Assembly: GCA_030427385.1 (NCBI GenBank)
Contig: JAUHWR010000001.1
Coordinates: 992,001 to 1,056,000, forward strand
From: Alphaproteobacteria bacterium
GTDB lineage: Bacteria; Pseudomonadota; Alphaproteobacteria; Micavibrionales; Micavibrionaceae
Direction of reading: 5' to 3'
DNA length: 64,000 nucleotides
This document shows positions 50,765 to 59,999 of the stretch, one piece after another. A model generated the notes under the pieces. That model was not told the DNA's origin, ran no database searches, and saw only the letters and a program-made list of their open reading frames with translations. How positions within the stretch are numbered: position 1 is the stretch's first letter; the number at the start of each line of letters is the position of its first letter. A program made the position numbers and the translations under genes.

Positions 50765-51763
50765 CTACTTATAACTATCGGTCTGCGATAAATATCCCTT
50801 CACATAGGCTTTAACACCGTCTTCTAATGATGTGAATTCCTTATTATAGCCTGCATCGCGTAGTTTTTGAATACTCGCCTCAGTAAAATATTGATACTTT
50901 CCGCGCAGTTCCTGCGGCATGTCAATATAGGTGATTTTAGGCTCCAAACTGGCGGCCGCAAAGGTGGCAACGGCCAAATCTTTAAAGCTACGTGCTTTGC
51001 CTGACCCCAGATTATATAATCCGCTTTTATCTTTGTTCTCATAAAACCACATCAACACATCAACACAATCATCAATCCATATAAAGTCGCGTAATTGTCC
51101 GCCATCTTCATATTCCGGGTTATGCGATTTGAATAATCTTGCCGCCGCACCCGCCAAAACTTGAGGATATAGCTTGCAAAGAACGCTCATCTGGTCGCCT
51201 TTATGATATTCATTCGGCCCATAAACGTTGAAAAATTTTAACCCCACCCATTGCGGCGGCACAGGCTCTTTACCTTCGTGCGGGCCACTGGACAAGCTAA
51301 CTGTGCGCTTATCAAATAAATGTTTGGACCATCCATATGGGTTTAAAGGATGAAGCTTGGATAGCGCCTCAATATTTTCCGTATCGTCAAAACCCTGTGT
51401 TCCATCGCCATAAGTTGATGCGGAAGATGCATAGATAAAACGCACGCCGTTTTCCCCGCACCAACGCCATAATTTACGAGAGTATGTAAAGTTTTGTTCA
51501 ATAACTTTATCCGCATCCTTTTCCGTGCTGGATGCAATCGCCCCCATATGAAAAACTACTGAAATCTGGTCTTTGTGCAGATTCATGTAATCAATCAGGT
51601 TTTCGGGCTTAATGATATCACGTAAATTACGTTTTGAGATATTGCGCCATTTATCGTCTGATCCAAGGCGATCACAAATCACCAAATCCTCATCCGTTTT
51701 TTCTTCTAAAGCCGCAAGAAGGTTCGAGCCAATAAATCCTGCACCACCTGTAATAATGATCAT
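50765..51763 (-). CDS. hldD: ADP-L-glycero-D-manno-heptose 6-epimerase
   Basis: A 332-aa short-chain epimerase. The NAD site is IITGGAGFIGSNLLAAL, the catalytic triad includes S in YASSASTYG and the YxxxK pair in PYGWSKHLFD, and FFNVYGPNEYHKG follows. It turns ADP-D-glycero- into ADP-L-glycero-manno-heptose for the LPS inner core, so this organism makes a heptose-containing LPS. Together with lgt it forms a cell-envelope operon. Confidence 0.93.
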   Translation of the reverse strand: MIIITGGAGFIGSNLLAALEEKTDEDLVICDRLGSDDKWRNISKRNLRDIIKPENLIDYMNLHKDQISVVFHMGAIASSTEKDADKVIEQNFTYSRKLWRWCGENGVRFIYASSASTYGDGTQGFDDTENIEALSKLHPLNPYGWSKHLFDKRTVSLSSGPHEGKEPVPPQWVGLKFFNVYGPNEYHKGDQMSVLCKLYPQVLAGAAARLFKSHNPEYEDGGQLRDFIWIDDCVDVLMWFYENKDKSGLYNLGSGKARSFKDLAVATFAAASLEPKITYIDMPQELRGKYQYFTEASIQKLRDAGYNKEFTSLEDGVKAYVKGYLSQTDSYK

Positions 51764-51930
51764 CTTTTTTTATCCTGTTTATTTAAGTAGTAAAAGCATT
51801 ATCACATCTTTGGAAAAATCAAAAAGGCAGCGTCAAAAGTTATCCACCTCTTTTGTTAATGAGTCTCTCAAAGTCACTTGATCGACTCGAAATCTTCATG
51901 TTAAGAAGCTGTATCATTTTGGGGAAACAT

Positions 51931-52191
51931 ATGTCACAGGCAAGGGTGATTGACGATTTATTAAAAGCTGCCGGCGGTGCTGTCAGCTTTGCGAGCTCGG
52001 CGCGCGCGCAACTTCATCAGGAAATCAAGGAACGTGTAACAGAGATGGCGGATCGCATGGATCTAGTCCCACGTGAAGATTTTGAAAAACTTGAACGACA
52101 GCTCCATGATACGAATGCAAAAATAGCCGCTTTAGAACAACGCCTTACCGCATTAGAACCAAAAGCCGCCAAGAAAACAGGGAAGAAATAG
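51931..52191 (+). CDS. ubiK: Accessory factor UbiK family (BMFP) protein
   Basis: An 86-aa protein from ATG 51931 (GGGGAA upstream); longer frames begin without ribosome sites. MSQARVIDDLLKAAGG is followed by an amphipathic helix (SARAQLHQEIKERVTEMADR), then a coiled coil (FEKLERQLHDTNAKIAALEQ) and a Lys-rich tail (KAAKKTGKK). This is the BMFP/DUF526 pattern: UbiK takes part in aerobic ubiquinone synthesis and can fuse membranes in vitro. Alphaproteobacterial order ubiK-ybjN-proC. Confidence 0.85.
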   Translation: MSQARVIDDLLKAAGGAVSFASSARAQLHQEIKERVTEMADRMDLVPREDFEKLERQLHDTNAKIAALEQRLTALEPKAAKKTGKK

Positions 52192-52192
52192 T

Positions 52193-52705
52193 ATGCAAAA
52201 ACATGTCCTTACCCCCTCATATCGTTTTAATCCGCTTGATTCTGTCGAAGATTTATTAATCGCAAATGACTGGGTTTACAAACGATTGACCAATGAAGAA
52301 TTAACATTGGATATTAATGGCAGAGCATGTGATTACTCTTTAAATTTTACATGGAATGAAACGGCCAGCGTCATAAAGATTTTCTGCGAAATCGAAGATA
52401 CCATTCCGGATGGAAAAATGGGTGAGGCGATTTTAATTGCCAATGAACTTAGCCAAAATATGAATATCGGGTATTTTGTAGTTGATCATCATAAAAGTAA
52501 AATCATCCACCAATATTCCATGATCGCTAATGATGATGATGATAAAATTATTGATCGTGGGTATTTAGCAAATGTTGTTGAGGCACTACTGAAAGATTGT
52601 GAAGAAAACTTTACATTGATCAAATATTTTCTCAATAAAGACATTGCCAGCACAGATAAGAAATCAATGTCATTATTGATTATGCCCAGTGAAGGTCACG
52701 CCTAA
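52193..52705 (+). CDS. YbjN domain-containing protein
   Basis: A 170-aa soluble protein of the YbjN (type III secretion chaperone-like) fold. FNPLDSVEDLLIANDW at the start, FTWNETASVIKIFCEIEDTIP and KMGEAILIANELSQNMNIGYF with YFVVDHHKSKII fit it. In alphaproteobacteria it stands between the UbiK-like gene and proC, as here. The function is not settled. The last base overlaps the start of proC. Confidence 0.85.
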   Translation: MQKHVLTPSYRFNPLDSVEDLLIANDWVYKRLTNEELTLDINGRACDYSLNFTWNETASVIKIFCEIEDTIPDGKMGEAILIANELSQNMNIGYFVVDHHKSKIIHQYSMIANDDDDKIIDRGYLANVVEALLKDCEENFTLIKYFLNKDIASTDKKSMSLLIMPSEGHA

Positions 52706-53514
52706 TGACCAATGCCGGGCGCCCATCGCTGGCATTAATCGGATGTGGAAGAATGGGGCAGGCTCTGCTTGCAGGATGGCTAAAACAGAAATTAGATTAC
52801 AACATCACTGTGGTTCAACCCAGTCCACTCCCCCCCACTTTTCCACAGGCGGGGTATAATTGCATCCCTAAGCTTAACTACAAAAAAACATTTGATATCA
52901 TTGTATTTGCCGTAAAACCTCAGATATTGGATGAAGTCGCGGCGGGCTATGTTGATGCGGTTCATGATGCGTCAATTGTTGTATCAATCGCGGCAGGAAA
53001 GAAAATAGCCACCTTCGAGAGAATTTTTGGAGATAAACAACCCGTTATCCGCGCTATGCCAAATACTCCCGCGGCGGTCGGTAAAGGAATTACCGCCTTC
53101 AGCGCAAATAATGTCACAAGTCAGGATGCCTGCAAAACCGTCTCAAACCTATTTACCCCCTGCGGTGAGACACTTTGGCTGGCAACCGAGCAAGAAATGG
53201 ACGCTGTTACGGCCATATCTGGCTCTGGACCTGCTTATATATTCTATTTCATAGAATCATTTACGGCGGCCGCAGAAAGTTTAGGGTTATCTAAAGAAAA
53301 GGCGATAAAACTCGCGCGCCAAACCGTGATCGGCGCGGCGGCTCTGGCAGAATCTGAAGCAGATATATCCGCAAAAACGTTACGTGAAAATGTAACCTCC
53401 CCCGGCGGCACAACGCAAGCAGCGCTTAGTATTTTAATGGATGGCTCTATGGATGACATTTTAAAGCATGCTGTCTCTGCCGCAAAGAATCGCAGCCGCG
53501 AACTTAGCAACTAA
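52705..53514 (+). CDS. proC: Pyrroline-5-carboxylate reductase
   Basis: A 269-aa enzyme, the last step of proline synthesis (NAD(P)H-dependent). The nucleotide site is ALIGCGRMGQALLAGW; RAMPNTPAAVGKGITAF and SGSGPAYIFYFIE are the substrate and dimer motifs, and LRENVTSPGGTTQAAL is the C-terminal signature. Length agrees with the family. It follows ybjN with a 1-bp overlap. Confidence 0.96.
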   Translation: MTNAGRPSLALIGCGRMGQALLAGWLKQKLDYNITVVQPSPLPPTFPQAGYNCIPKLNYKKTFDIIVFAVKPQILDEVAAGYVDAVHDASIVVSIAAGKKIATFERIFGDKQPVIRAMPNTPAAVGKGITAFSANNVTSQDACKTVSNLFTPCGETLWLATEQEMDAVTAISGSGPAYIFYFIESFTAAAESLGLSKEKAIKLARQTVIGAAALAESEADISAKTLRENVTSPGGTTQAALSILMDGSMDDILKHAVSAAKNRSRELSN

Positions 53515-53563
53515 TTTTGCGCTAACCCTTTACATTTTGCGAATAACTGATCATTTTATAGAT

Positions 53564-53758
53564 ATGAATTCACTCTTCATTATTCTTATGGCGATTGCCA
53601 TGTTCGCGACAGTAATCGTCTTGGTAACGGGCATTGCCGTAATGGTTAAGGGCGGTGAGTTTAACAAGCAATATGGCGGCAAATTGATGAATGCACGCGT
53701 GGTCCTACAAGGCATTGCGCTGTTATTTCTGGCGCTTGCCATTCTGACGAAAAATTAA
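53564..53758 (+). CDS. HIG1-domain-like twin transmembrane protein
   Basis: A 64-aa protein from ATG 53564. Two hydrophobic helices (LFIILMAIAMFATVIVLVTGI; GIALLFLALAIL) are joined by a short loop with GGEFNKQYGGKLMNARVVLQ. This is the HIG1/hypoxia-induced-type twin-TM pattern, found before etfBA in alphaproteobacteria. It may affect assembly of respiratory complexes, by analogy to mitochondrial homologues. The longer upstream frame overlaps proC and is rejected. Confidence 0.8.
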   Translation: MNSLFIILMAIAMFATVIVLVTGIAVMVKGGEFNKQYGGKLMNARVVLQGIALLFLALAILTKN

Positions 53759-53780
53759 AAAGATAAAGGGATAAACCACT

Positions 53781-54548
53781 ATGAAAATTCTAGTACCCGT
53801 CAAACGAGTCGTGGATTACAACGTGAAAGTGCGTGCGAAATCAGATGGATCGGGCATTGATCTGGCAAATGTAAAAATGTCCCTAAATCCATTTGATGAA
53901 ATCGCCGTTGAAGAAGCCGTGCGCCTCAAGGAAGCTGGTAAATGCGACGAAATCATTGTGGTCACCATTGGCCCGGAAAAAGCACAAGAACAACTGCGTA
54001 CCGCCATGGCAATTGGCGCTGACCGTGGCATTCTTGTAAAAACCGATACACCGATAGATTTGGGCGGCGTTGAGCCACTCGCGGTTGCAAAAACATTAAA
54101 AGCAATCGTTGAGAACGAAAAACCTGATCTGGTTATCATGGGTAAGCAATCCATTGATGATGATTCGAACCAGACGGGGCAAATGCTCTCTGCCCTATTG
54201 GGATGGGCGCAGGCAACCTTTGCATCAGAAATCAAGCTTGATGGCGATAGCGCGACCGTCACGCGGGAGATTGACGGCGGCTTAGAAACGATCAAAATCG
54301 CCCTTCCGGGGATTATTACAACCGACCTAAGGTTAAATGAACCACGATATGCATCGTTACCTAACATTATGAAAGCCAAGAAAAAACAACTAGATATCAT
54401 GGATCCTTCAGATTTCGGTGTAAGCTATGACCCGAAAGTGAAAATCTTGAACGTGTCTGAACCACCTGCCCGAACCGGCGGCGGAAAGGTATCCAGCGTG
54501 GATGAATTAATTGATAAATTAAAAAATGAAGCAAAGGTGATCTCATGA
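53781..54548 (+). CDS. etfB: Electron transfer flavoprotein subunit beta
   Basis: A 255-aa subunit. [20 protein letters not shown] is the family start, and [23 protein letters not shown] and [20 protein letters not shown] bind AMP/FAD in the family (listed in part). It accepts electrons from acyl-CoA dehydrogenases and passes them to ETF:ubiquinone oxidoreductase. The ATG of etfA overlaps the stop (ATGA). Confidence 0.97.
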   Translation: MKILVPVKRVVDYNVKVRAKSDGSGIDLANVKMSLNPFDEIAVEEAVRLKEAGKCDEIIVVTIGPEKAQEQLRTAMAIGADRGILVKTDTPIDLGGVEPLAVAKTLKAIVENEKPDLVIMGKQSIDDDSNQTGQMLSALLGWAQATFASEIKLDGDSATVTREIDGGLETIKIALPGIITTDLRLNEPRYASLPNIMKAKKKQLDIMDPSDFGVSYDPKVKILNVSEPPARTGGGKVSSVDELIDKLKNEAKVIS

Positions 54549-55474
54549 AAATACTTGTAATTGCAGAACATCACGGCACTGAACTTGCCACAAACACACT
54601 TAACGTTGTTGCGGCGGCGAAAAAATTCGGCGGTGATATTGATCTCCTTCTTGCGGGATCCAATCTTTCTGATGTGGCGGCACAGGCGGCCAAAATTGAT
54701 GGCATCTCAAAAGTTAAAACCGCCGAAAGCGCAGATTATGATCATCATCTAGCCGAATCTATGGCCGCATTAATTGTACCTATGGCGGCTGATTATGATA
54801 TTTTGCTCGCACCTTCCTCCACTTTCGGGAAAAACATCACCCCGCGCATTGCTGCCTTACTTGATGTCCAACAAATTTCCGACATCATCAGCGTCGAAAG
54901 CAATGATACATTTACCCGCCCTGTTTATGGTGGGCAGGCCATTGCCAAGGTACAAACCAGTGATTCAAAACTTGTTATTACTGTCCGCCCAACCGGTTTT
55001 GACCCCGTAAATGCCGAAGGGGGAAGCGCCGCCATAGAAAGCGTGTCAGGTGGTGCGCCGGATGCAAAAAGTGAATTTGTCTCTCTTAAAGAAGCCGAAT
55101 CAGATCGTCCGGAATTAACGTCTGCCAATATCGTTGTCTCCGGCGGACGCGGCGTAGGTTCAGCGGAAAACTTCAAAATGATCGAGGCTTTGGCAGATAA
55201 ACTTGGCGCCGCCGTAGGGGCCTCACGTGCCGCCGTCGATGCAGGCTATGTTCCGAATGATTGGCAAGTTGGTCAAACCGGCAAAATCGTTGCACCGCAG
55301 CTTTATATAGCCATCGGCATTTCCGGCGCAATCCAGCACTTGGCCGGAATGAAAGATTCAAAATATATTGTTGCCATTAATAAAGATGAAGAAGCCCCGA
55401 TTTTTCAGGTTGCGGATTATGGCTTGGTCGCCGATTTGTTTGATACCGTGCCCGAACTAACGGAAAAGATTTAG
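54545..55474 (+). CDS. etfA: Electron transfer flavoprotein subunit alpha
   Basis: A 309-aa subunit holding [43 protein letters not shown] and [20 protein letters not shown] are the C-terminal FAD-binding motifs. The 5' overlap with etfB couples the two subunits. It is convergent with the pentapeptide gene, with which it overlaps by 4 bp at the stop. Confidence 0.97.
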   Translation: MKILVIAEHHGTELATNTLNVVAAAKKFGGDIDLLLAGSNLSDVAAQAAKIDGISKVKTAESADYDHHLAESMAALIVPMAADYDILLAPSSTFGKNITPRIAALLDVQQISDIISVESNDTFTRPVYGGQAIAKVQTSDSKLVITVRPTGFDPVNAEGGSAAIESVSGGAPDAKSEFVSLKEAESDRPELTSANIVVSGGRGVGSAENFKMIEALADKLGAAVGASRAAVDAGYVPNDWQVGQTGKIVAPQLYIAIGISGAIQHLAGMKDSKYIVAINKDEEAPIFQVADYGLVADLFDTVPELTEKI

Positions 55475-56781
55475 TCGTCATCCTTTAATGAGCCTAATGA
55501 AAACGCTTTTCCACCCGATTGTTCTTCAAAAAGTGAACCATCGGTATTTGCATCATCAAAATTGGCTCCCGTAATAATGGCGGTGGATAAATCCGCTCCT
55601 TTTAAATTTGCTCCCGAGAAGTTTGCATAGGATAAATCTGCATTTTTAAACACGGCACTCTTCAAATTCGCGCCTGAAAAATCGGCATAACGCAGCTTTG
55701 CTTCATCAAAGTGGCACGGGCTGAAACGTTGTTGCGCTCCTTTTGCACCAAATAAAAGCGGGTCAAAATTGGCATTTTTTAAATTGGCATGCCCCATTTG
55801 TACGCCTTTCATACTTGCGCCGCGCATATCCGCTTCCTCCAAATCACAACGCCTGAAATCTGACTTGTCCAATATGGCACTTTGCATTTCGATCTTATAT
55901 AAATTCATACCAAAAAATTTGGTATTTTCTGCATGAATGGCTGTCAGTTTTTGTTGCTTTAATGACCCTAATTCGCGCAAATCATATCCGCTTAAATTTA
56001 GGCGCGTGCCCTGTGCGCCTGCGCTTTGCACCCATATATTATGATTATCAACTAATTGTTCCAATGGTTGATCGGTTGATGAAAGGGTTTGTCCGACGTT
56101 TTGATCCGTGATTGCCTCACTCATATCAATTCCGAACAGGGCTTTTGCATCCAATTTTATACCCGTCATGATGGCGGATTTCATATTGGCGCCTTGCATT
56201 TGGCATCCATCCAGTTCAACACCGGATAAATCCGCGCCCTCAAATTTTGCGCCGCGCAAATCGGCATTATTCACCTTTGCCCCGGTCATCAGCGCGTCAG
56301 AAAAATCCGCACTATTTGCCAATGACCCAATTAATTTTGCCCCGCTTAAATTGGCACCTCTGAAATTAACGCTTTGCGCCGCCGCGTAATTATTGTTGCT
56401 GCTGGTGCCGCCAACACGTAAATCTGCGGATTCGAGATCGGCATTTTCCAAATTTGCATTTTCAATTCTGGCGCCGCGTAAATCGGCGCGCACAAAAATG
56501 GTGTTATTCAAATTTGCATTGGTTAAATCGCATGCATAAAGCGCGGCTTCTTGAAAGTTCGCGCCGGATAAATCCATATTGCGCATCATGCAACCGCTGA
56601 AATCGGCCTGACGCAAATCTGTTTTGACCAAACTAAGTCCTGAAATATCTGTATTTCTAAGTAAGGCGCGTCTGCCGCCTATCCGCCCGTATAAAAAACG
56701 TTCATGCAGACGGACAAGGGCATCCAACTGGTCCTGATGCATTTTTTGAGGTTCTTGCGGGGCATTTGAGGAAGACGTCAT
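55471..56781 (-). CDS. Pentapeptide-repeat protein
   Basis: A 436-aa protein largely made of A(D/N)LxX five-residue repeats that coil into a right-handed quadrilateral beta-helix. The repeats occur in two blocks: residues ~45-225 (e.g. LRQADFSGC, ANLNNTIF, ADLRGARIE) and ~290-430 (ANLKNANFD, ADFSGANLKS). The N-terminus has no signal peptide, so it is cytosolic. Some family members protect gyrase, but this cannot be told from sequence. A few residues of linker (IWVQSAGAQGTRLN) separate the blocks. Confidence 0.85.
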   Translation of the reverse strand: MTSSSNAPQEPQKMHQDQLDALVRLHERFLYGRIGGRRALLRNTDISGLSLVKTDLRQADFSGCMMRNMDLSGANFQEAALYACDLTNANLNNTIFVRADLRGARIENANLENADLESADLRVGGTSSNNNYAAAQSVNFRGANLSGAKLIGSLANSADFSDALMTGAKVNNADLRGAKFEGADLSGVELDGCQMQGANMKSAIMTGIKLDAKALFGIDMSEAITDQNVGQTLSSTDQPLEQLVDNHNIWVQSAGAQGTRLNLSGYDLRELGSLKQQKLTAIHAENTKFFGMNLYKIEMQSAILDKSDFRRCDLEEADMRGASMKGVQMGHANLKNANFDPLLFGAKGAQQRFSPCHFDEAKLRYADFSGANLKSAVFKNADLSYANFSGANLKGADLSTAIITGANFDDANTDGSLFEEQSGGKAFSLGSLKDDD

Positions 56782-56813
56782 GTTAATAAGTGTGGCAGAT
56801 ATTGGTTAAAAAA

Positions 56814-57446
56814 TCATGGTGATTTTTCTTTTTTCAGCACATTTATAAAGGGCTGCATTTCGTCTTGAAGAAATTTCATTAAAAAATAATCGGTCCAATC
56901 GGCCTCACCCATGAATTCATACAGGACATTACCTTCCGGATCGATTAATAATGTCGTTGGCATACCGGCAAGCGGATAAGCCCTGAAGACCTCTCTGTCT
57001 TTATCATGATATAGGGCAAATGGTCCGATTTGATGATCAACCAAGAATTGTGCAATTTCTTCTGTGCTCAACTCGCGATCTAATGACAGCGCCACAAGTG
57101 AGAGTGGCCATTTTTTTTGGATTATATATTCCTGCAATTTCTGCAAAGATGGTAATTCCTTTACACAACCGGGGCACCATGTTGCCCATAAATTTAGTAA
57201 TAAATATTGCCCGCGAAAATCCCTAATCATCGTTTTTTCTCCGCGTGGGTTATAAAACACAACCTCAGGAAACGGCTTTTTACCTTCCTTATAATGTTTG
57301 AAATCATGGAATTGCTTTTCAATCGCAACCTCTACCGCCGGATCAATATTCAACTTATAATCAAAAATGATTTTAAAAAGAATGATGGACAAAATCAGCG
57401 TAAAAACACCAAGCGCGATTATCAATAGATAGTTTTTGTTTGTCAT
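56814..57446 (-). CDS. TlpA-like membrane-anchored thioredoxin-family protein
   Basis: A 210-aa protein. After the start an uncleaved membrane helix (YLLIIALGVFTLILSIILF) anchors the thioredoxin fold in the periplasm. The active site is WATWCPGCVKELPSL (WCPGC). AGMPTTLLIDPEGN contains the cis-Pro. It probably reduces periplasmic thiols, as do TlpA proteins for cytochrome oxidase CuA assembly. I chose ATG 57446; TTG 57455 is possible. It is divergent from the LptM-like gene, as in many alphaproteobacteria. Confidence 0.85.
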   Translation of the reverse strand: MTNKNYLLIIALGVFTLILSIILFKIIFDYKLNIDPAVEVAIEKQFHDFKHYKEGKKPFPEVVFYNPRGEKTMIRDFRGQYLLLNLWATWCPGCVKELPSLQKLQEYIIQKKWPLSLVALSLDRELSTEEIAQFLVDHQIGPFALYHDKDREVFRAYPLAGMPTTLLIDPEGNVLYEFMGEADWTDYFLMKFLQDEMQPFINVLKKEKSP

Positions 57447-57497
57447 GACACACAATGATCTTTAAGTTTGTAACAATTAAAAGAAGGATAAGTCATT

Positions 57498-57641
57498 TTG
57501 AAATATATTACAGTCGCTTTTTGCCTTATTGGGCTTTTTATAACGTCTGCCTGCGGTATTAAACCGTCCCATCTTTCTCCGCCGTCGGGTGATAAAACCA
57601 CGTTTCCCGCGACTTATCCTGCGGATGAAACTCTGGATTAA
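57498..57641 (+). CDS. Small LptM-like lipoprotein
   Basis: A 47-aa gene from TTG 57498 with AAGAAGGA upstream. A signal peptide (TVAFCLIGLFITSAC) ends in the lipobox TSAC (Cys19). The mature peptide GIKPSHLSPPSGDKTTFPAT is like LptM/YifL lipoproteins, which start CGxK and help the LPS translocon mature, and like alphaproteobacterial relatives that end in FPxTYP. lysA, its usual neighbour, is absent; the region could have been reordered. The stop overlaps the convergent zinc-ribbon gene by 4 bp. Confidence 0.65.
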   Translation: MKYITVAFCLIGLFITSACGIKPSHLSPPSGDKTTFPATYPADETLD

Positions 57642-58423
57642 TCCAAAAATGTTAATGGACGCAAATCTACGGATTGTACGGCATTTTGCGTATGTAACGT
57701 GAATGTCTTTTCAATTTTAATTGTGCCCTCCTCCGGTATAACGGGATCGTCCAATTCAAATTCGACCTCTTCGATGATGTCATTATTATTATTTTTTACT
57801 TCTGCAATAAGGGATGGAATATGAATTTCATGGGGAGTTAAGTTGTAAATCAACCCGCTTAAAGTAACCTCATCTCCATTTTGAATTGCCTCAAAACGCT
57901 CAAAGGAAATATCATTCATATTGATATAATCCTCACCGCCGCCGAATAAACTATATGCTCCGTAACTATCCGGCCATATCTGCGTGATTTGCGGTTTTAA
58001 TATAATTAAAGTGAAGCAGATACCAATAAACAACGCCAATGCCGCGATTCGTCCCTTTTTGCTTGCGCCCACCTTTTCGTTACCGGGCTTTATAGCCGCG
58101 GCGCTCTGCAAAGTTGGGGCGGGGTCTTCCGCTACGGGAATTTCTGCGCCGCTCTCCGCCTCTATTGCGTCATCTGCGCCTGATAAATCTATTTCAAACT
58201 CACCTGTTTCATCCTCGTCATCTTCTTCTGCAAGAAAATCTTCACTTATAACGTCTTCGGCCAGATCGTCTTCATCATCCCCATCCATCAGATCATCATC
58301 AAAAACCGGCTCTTGAAACCATTTGTGACCGCATTCGCCGCAACGAACCATACGACCTTCATCATGAAGATCTTCCGGATCAATTCGAAACTGACTTGTG
58401 CATTCTGCGCAGGTTAAAATCAT
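57638..58423 (-). CDS. MJ0042-type zinc-ribbon and DUF3426 membrane protein
   Basis: A 261-aa protein. The N-terminal zinc ribbon is MILTCAECTSQFRIDPEDL with VRCGECGHKWFQEP: two CxxC pairs. Then comes an acidic low-complexity stretch (~45-95, D/E-rich), one membrane helix (~128-145, IAALALFIGICFTLIIL) and a C-terminal DUF3426-like beta domain (VTLSGLIYNLTPHEIHIP). This architecture sits by ftsEX in many alphaproteobacteria. The function is unknown. The zinc ribbon would be in the cytoplasm and the DUF in the periplasm. Confidence 0.85.
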   Translation of the reverse strand: MILTCAECTSQFRIDPEDLHDEGRMVRCGECGHKWFQEPVFDDDLMDGDDEDDLAEDVISEDFLAEEDDEDETGEFEIDLSGADDAIEAESGAEIPVAEDPAPTLQSAAAIKPGNEKVGASKKGRIAALALFIGICFTLIILKPQITQIWPDSYGAYSLFGGGEDYINMNDISFERFEAIQNGDEVTLSGLIYNLTPHEIHIPSLIAEVKNNNNDIIEEVEFELDDPVIPEEGTIKIEKTFTLHTQNAVQSVDLRPLTFLD

Positions 58424-58555
58424 GGGGTCTAAAATTACTTTCTTGAATGAACAGCATAGAAATCTAAATTAACCATTCCTACCTGTCTTTATCTGTTTTA
58501 TCATGTGATGCTTTTTCCACAAAGAGGCAAAGTAAAAAATTGATTGGATCTTGTA

Positions 58556-59302
58556 ATGTACTATAAAAACATAGCCTTATTCTATACTTTGATCGCCTTG
58601 ATATATTCACCTCTTGCCGCCACAGCGCAGGAAGAGAATACGTGCAGGGCAACCGATAATATATGCATGACAACTCATCTGATATCTTTGGCGAAATCTA
58701 TTGAAAAAGATAGTTGGCGCGATAAAACATACCGCGAAATTGCCAAAACCATGGCGGCAGACGGACGCGCCATAGAGGCCATTCCTCTTATTGAAAAAAT
58801 TATTAATCCCGACACGAAAGCTCTGACCATTCGGGCCATAGGTATGGAAGCGGCAATGGCGAATAAAATCCCCGACGCTTTATTCGCAAAACTACATGCC
58901 GAAGCAACTAAAATCACCGACCCACCATCCTTTGGCATTGCATTAACCTATATCGCCATGGCGCAGGCCTATGCGGGTGATGATGCCGGCGCCTTAGAAA
59001 CCGCGAAATCAATGACTAATGATTCCCTGCGTCATAAAGCCTATGGCGAGACGGCAGAAATTCAAGCTGAGCAAAATAAATTTCAACAAGCCCTGCATAG
59101 TGTCTCAATGATTGAAAGTCAGTCATATAAAAATAAAGCTTATAAAAATGTCTCGCGTATTTTCAGCACGTCAAAACAATATCAGCACGCCTATGACAGC
59201 GCATTAAATATTATAAATCCGGTTATGCAAGCCGAAGCGATTCAGTTTATTCTCGATACCCAGCGCCATAGTCTGGAGAAAGAAAAGAAACAAAGTGATT
59301 AA
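58556..59302 (+). CDS. Exported TPR-like protein upstream of ftsEX
   Basis: A 248-aa protein with signal peptide (YYKNIALFYTLIALIYSPLAATA) and cysteines at the mature start (ENTCRATDNICMTT). The rest consists of helical hairpins of ~34 residues (e.g. REIAKTMAADGRAIEAIPLIEK; TYIAMAQAYAGDDAGALETA, listed in part), like TPR or SEL1-type solenoids. It probably acts in the periplasm as a protein-interaction scaffold. It overlaps the GTG start of ftsE by 8 bp, so it may work with FtsEX in regulating peptidoglycan hydrolysis; this is inference. I chose ATG 58556 over TTG 58544. Confidence 0.6.
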   Translation: MYYKNIALFYTLIALIYSPLAATAQEENTCRATDNICMTTHLISLAKSIEKDSWRDKTYREIAKTMAADGRAIEAIPLIEKIINPDTKALTIRAIGMEAAMANKIPDALFAKLHAEATKITDPPSFGIALTYIAMAQAYAGDDAGALETAKSMTNDSLRHKAYGETAEIQAEQNKFQQALHSVSMIESQSYKNKAYKNVSRIFSTSKQYQHAYDSALNIINPVMQAEAIQFILDTQRHSLEKEKKQSD

Positions 59303-59999
59303 ATTTGAAAATATAGGGTTACGTTATGGCGTAGGGCCGGAAGTTTTGCGAGACGTGCATTTTACCCTCGCGCCCGGCTCATTTCATTTTTTGTCGGGGC
59401 CCAGCGGCGCGGGTAAAACATCACTTATGCGCTTATTATATCTTGGAATTCAACCGACGCGCGGCGAAATGCAGATGTTTGCACAAAATGCCCAGCAACT
59501 TGATCGCCATAAAAAAGCTTTTCTGCGTCAAAAAATCGGAGTTGTCTTTCAGGATTTTAGATTGTTACAACATCTCTCTGCCTTTGATAATGTCGCTTTG
59601 CCGCTACGTATTCAGGGGCAGAAGGAAAAAGACATCAGAAAAAATGTCGAGGAACTACTAAAATGGGTCGGTCTTGGGGATCATATGAATCGCCTGCCTC
59701 ATACCCTTTCGGGTGGTCAACAACAACGCATTGCGATTGCGCGCGCCGTGGTCACAAAACCCCGCCTTCTTCTTGCGGATGAACCGACGGGTAATCTGGA
59801 TGATGAAATTGGGTATAAGCTGATGATCTTGTTTGAACAGCTTAATAAAACCGGTACCACCATTGTCATCGCAACGCATAATGAACAAATGATGGAACGC
59901 TTTCGTCATCCGCGCTTGGTGTTGGAGGACGGTGAATTATCCGTTGAGGATGCCATCTATGCCACGCAAACGAAGAAAATATTAGATGGGGTCTATTGA
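59295..59999 (+). CDS. ftsE: Cell division ATP-binding protein FtsE
   Basis: A 234-aa ABC ATPase. Walker A is GPSGAGKTSLMRLL, Q-loop is VVFQDFRLLQHLSAFDN, signature is LSGGQQQRIAIARA, Walker B LLLADEPTGNLDDE and H-loop VIATHNEQ. The start is GTG, overlapping the TPR-like gene. With FtsX it couples cytokinesis to activation of cell-wall hydrolases. Followed by ftsX with an ATGA overlap. Confidence 0.96.
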   Translation: MIKFENIGLRYGVGPEVLRDVHFTLAPGSFHFLSGPSGAGKTSLMRLLYLGIQPTRGEMQMFAQNAQQLDRHKKAFLRQKIGVVFQDFRLLQHLSAFDNVALPLRIQGQKEKDIRKNVEELLKWVGLGDHMNRLPHTLSGGQQQRIAIARAVVTKPRLLLADEPTGNLDDEIGYKLMILFEQLNKTGTTIVIATHNEQMMERFRHPRLVLEDGELSVEDAIYATQTKKILDGVY

